A model generated the notes under the pieces. The model saw nothing but the letters and a program-made list of their open reading frames with translations, had not been told where the DNA came from and made no database searches. Positions 4,937 to 5,740 of a DNA stretch of 5,740 nt are shown piece after piece. Position numbers and translations under genes: made by a program. Positions within the stretch are counted from its first letter, which is position 1. The number at the start of each line of letters is the position of its first letter. The stretch is from NCBI GenBank assembly GCA_937895695.1, contig CALBLM010000034.1, positions 1 through 5,740 on the forward strand, in the 5' to 3' direction. The stretch comes from an uncultured Megasphaera sp. Its GTDB lineage: Bacteria > Bacillota > Negativicutes > Veillonellales > Megasphaeraceae.

Positions 4937-4949
4937 AAAAGTAAAGAAA

Positions 4950-4962
4950 AACGTTAAACGTT
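4950..4962. promoter_or_regulatory. Possible operator AACGTT-A-AACGTT in the nifJ leader
   Basis: Two copies of the palindrome AACGTT (4950-4955 and 4957-4962) flank a single A, forming a 13-bp inverted repeat a few bases after the predicted transcription start. Such symmetry with central CG steps suits a dimeric repressor, but I cannot assign a regulator; it does not match the Rex consensus I know. Confidence 0.35.
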
Positions 4963-5025
4963 ATACGAAAAAGCGCGTGCACCTTTATATCGTTTGGTCT
5001 GTATTGTCATAAAGGAGTGTTTAGT

Positions 5026-5740
5026 ATGATTCATCAAATTACGAGAACATTAGATGGCAACGAAGCGGCTGCTCAGGTTGCGTATGCGTTTACTGAAGTA
5101 GCGACGATTTATCCGATAACACCATCCTCACCGATGGCAGAACACGTCGATGTATGGGCCGCCAATGGTCGTAAAAACCTATTTGGTCAACCTGTCAAAT
5201 TAGTTGAAATGCAGTCAGAAGCCGGCGCTATTGGTGCTGTTCATGGGGCGGCTGAAGCTGGCAGTTTGTGTTCTTCATTTACGGCTTCTCAGGGCCTCAT
5301 GCTGATGATTCCGGTTATGCATCGCTTGTCCGGCGAATTAAAGCCCGTTGTACTCCATATTGCAGCACGTACGGTAGGAACGCATACTATGTCTATTTTT
5401 GGCGATCATTCCGATGTTATGGGCTGTCGTAATACGGGATTTGCTATGTTGTGCAGTGCCAGTGTGCAGGAATGTGCGGATTTAGCAGCAGTGGCTCATT
5501 TGTCAGCTATCAAAGGTCATGTGCCGTTTATGCATTTCTTCGACGGCTTCCGTACATCGCATGAAATCCAAAAAATTCACATGCTGCCAGAAGAAGAACT
5601 CGGTAAATTGATTGACAAGGATGCCTTATATGATTTCAAACATCATGGATTAAATCCGGAACATCCGGTTATGCGTAGTACTGTTACCAATCCGGATATG
5701 TTCTTCCAATCGCGTGAAGCTAGCAATCGTTGGTATGATC
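5026..5740 (+). CDS. nifJ: Pyruvate:ferredoxin (flavodoxin) oxidoreductase, N-terminal part (partial)
   Basis: This enzyme oxidatively decarboxylates pyruvate with CoA to acetyl-CoA and CO2, passing electrons to ferredoxin or flavodoxin; it is the central pyruvate-oxidising enzyme of many anaerobes. The window holds 238 codons of a protein normally near 1,170-1,200 residues, covering most of domain I. Diagnostic motifs are YPITPSSPMAEH (29-40), VEMQSEAGAIGAVHGA (60-75), FTASQGLMLMIP (85-96), AARTVGTHTMSIFGDHSDVM (113-132) and FFDGFRTSHEIQKI (about 168-181). Thr32, Glu65 and Arg115 match the D. africanus substrate/thiamine-diphosphate residues Thr31, Glu64 and Arg114 as I recall them. The ATG follows AAAGGAG (5011-5017) by 8 nt and matches the family start. 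It is preceded by its own strong promoter and is not linked to the upstream membrane-protein gene. No frameshift or stop is seen before the window ends. Confidence 0.96.
   Translation, partial: MIHQITRTLDGNEAAAQVAYAFTEVATIYPITPSSPMAEHVDVWAANGRKNLFGQPVKLVEMQSEAGAIGAVHGAAEAGSLCSSFTASQGLMLMIPVMHRLSGELKPVVLHIAARTVGTHTMSIFGDHSDVMGCRNTGFAMLCSASVQECADLAAVAHLSAIKGHVPFMHFFDGFRTSHEIQKIHMLPEEELGKLIDKDALYDFKHHGLNPEHPVMRSTVTNPDMFFQSREASNRWYD

Noticed and set aside
4943..5010. Riboswitch or large structured leader before nifJ
   Set aside because: Only short, AT-rich and mismatched pairings were found beyond the AACGTT repeat, and no known riboswitch core was recognised in about 80 nt.

Overview
The window looks like chromosomal core sequence from a low-GC, anaerobic member of the Bacillota. 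The gene content and protein flavour point most to the Negativicutes (Veillonella/Megasphaera/Dialister-like). This is a judgement from remembered protein families, not a database match. The main clues are the rpsK-rpoA-rplQ cluster, strong AGGAGG-type Shine-Dalgarno sequences, a pyruvate:ferredoxin oxidoreductase (an anaerobe's enzyme), and a ThiM plus thiamine-binding-protein pair. All seven complete genes and both partial ones lie on the + strand, and no mobile element, CRISPR array, tRNA or rRNA was seen.

Bases 1-1502 are the 3' end of the large ribosomal protein operon: the tail of rpsK (S11), rpoA (RNA polymerase alpha) and rplQ (L17), closed by a strong intrinsic terminator. rpsD (S4), which sits between rpsK and rpoA in many bacteria, is not there.

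Bases 1507-2503 hold two almost abutting genes: a DUF3783-type protein of unknown function and a Nudix hydrolase strikingly like human MTH1 (oxidised purine nucleotide sanitation). An AT-rich hairpin terminator ends the pair. No convincing promoter lies between the rplQ terminator and the first of them, so they may be fed by readthrough from the ribosomal operon.

Bases 2502-3812 are a thiamine salvage pair: thiM (hydroxyethylthiazole kinase) and a small MTH1187/YqgV-type thiamine-binding protein. Two well-spaced candidate promoters precede thiM, and there is no room for or sign of a TPP riboswitch. A hairpin terminator closes the unit.

Bases 3813-4066 are mostly non-coding. They contain a short reading frame resembling the start of a heavy-metal-associated domain (possible gene remnant) and an extended -10 promoter. 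This promoter drives a single gene for a TVP38/TMEM64 (DedA-like) membrane protein at 4067-4753, followed by two consecutive hairpin terminators.

Bases 4908-5740 carry a near-consensus promoter, a leader with a repeated AACGTT palindrome, and the first 238 codons of nifJ (pyruvate:ferredoxin oxidoreductase), which runs off the end. I see no new multi-gene system. The points most worth following are the DUF3783-MTH1 pair, the riboswitch-free thiM unit, the possible nifJ operator and the metal-domain remnant.
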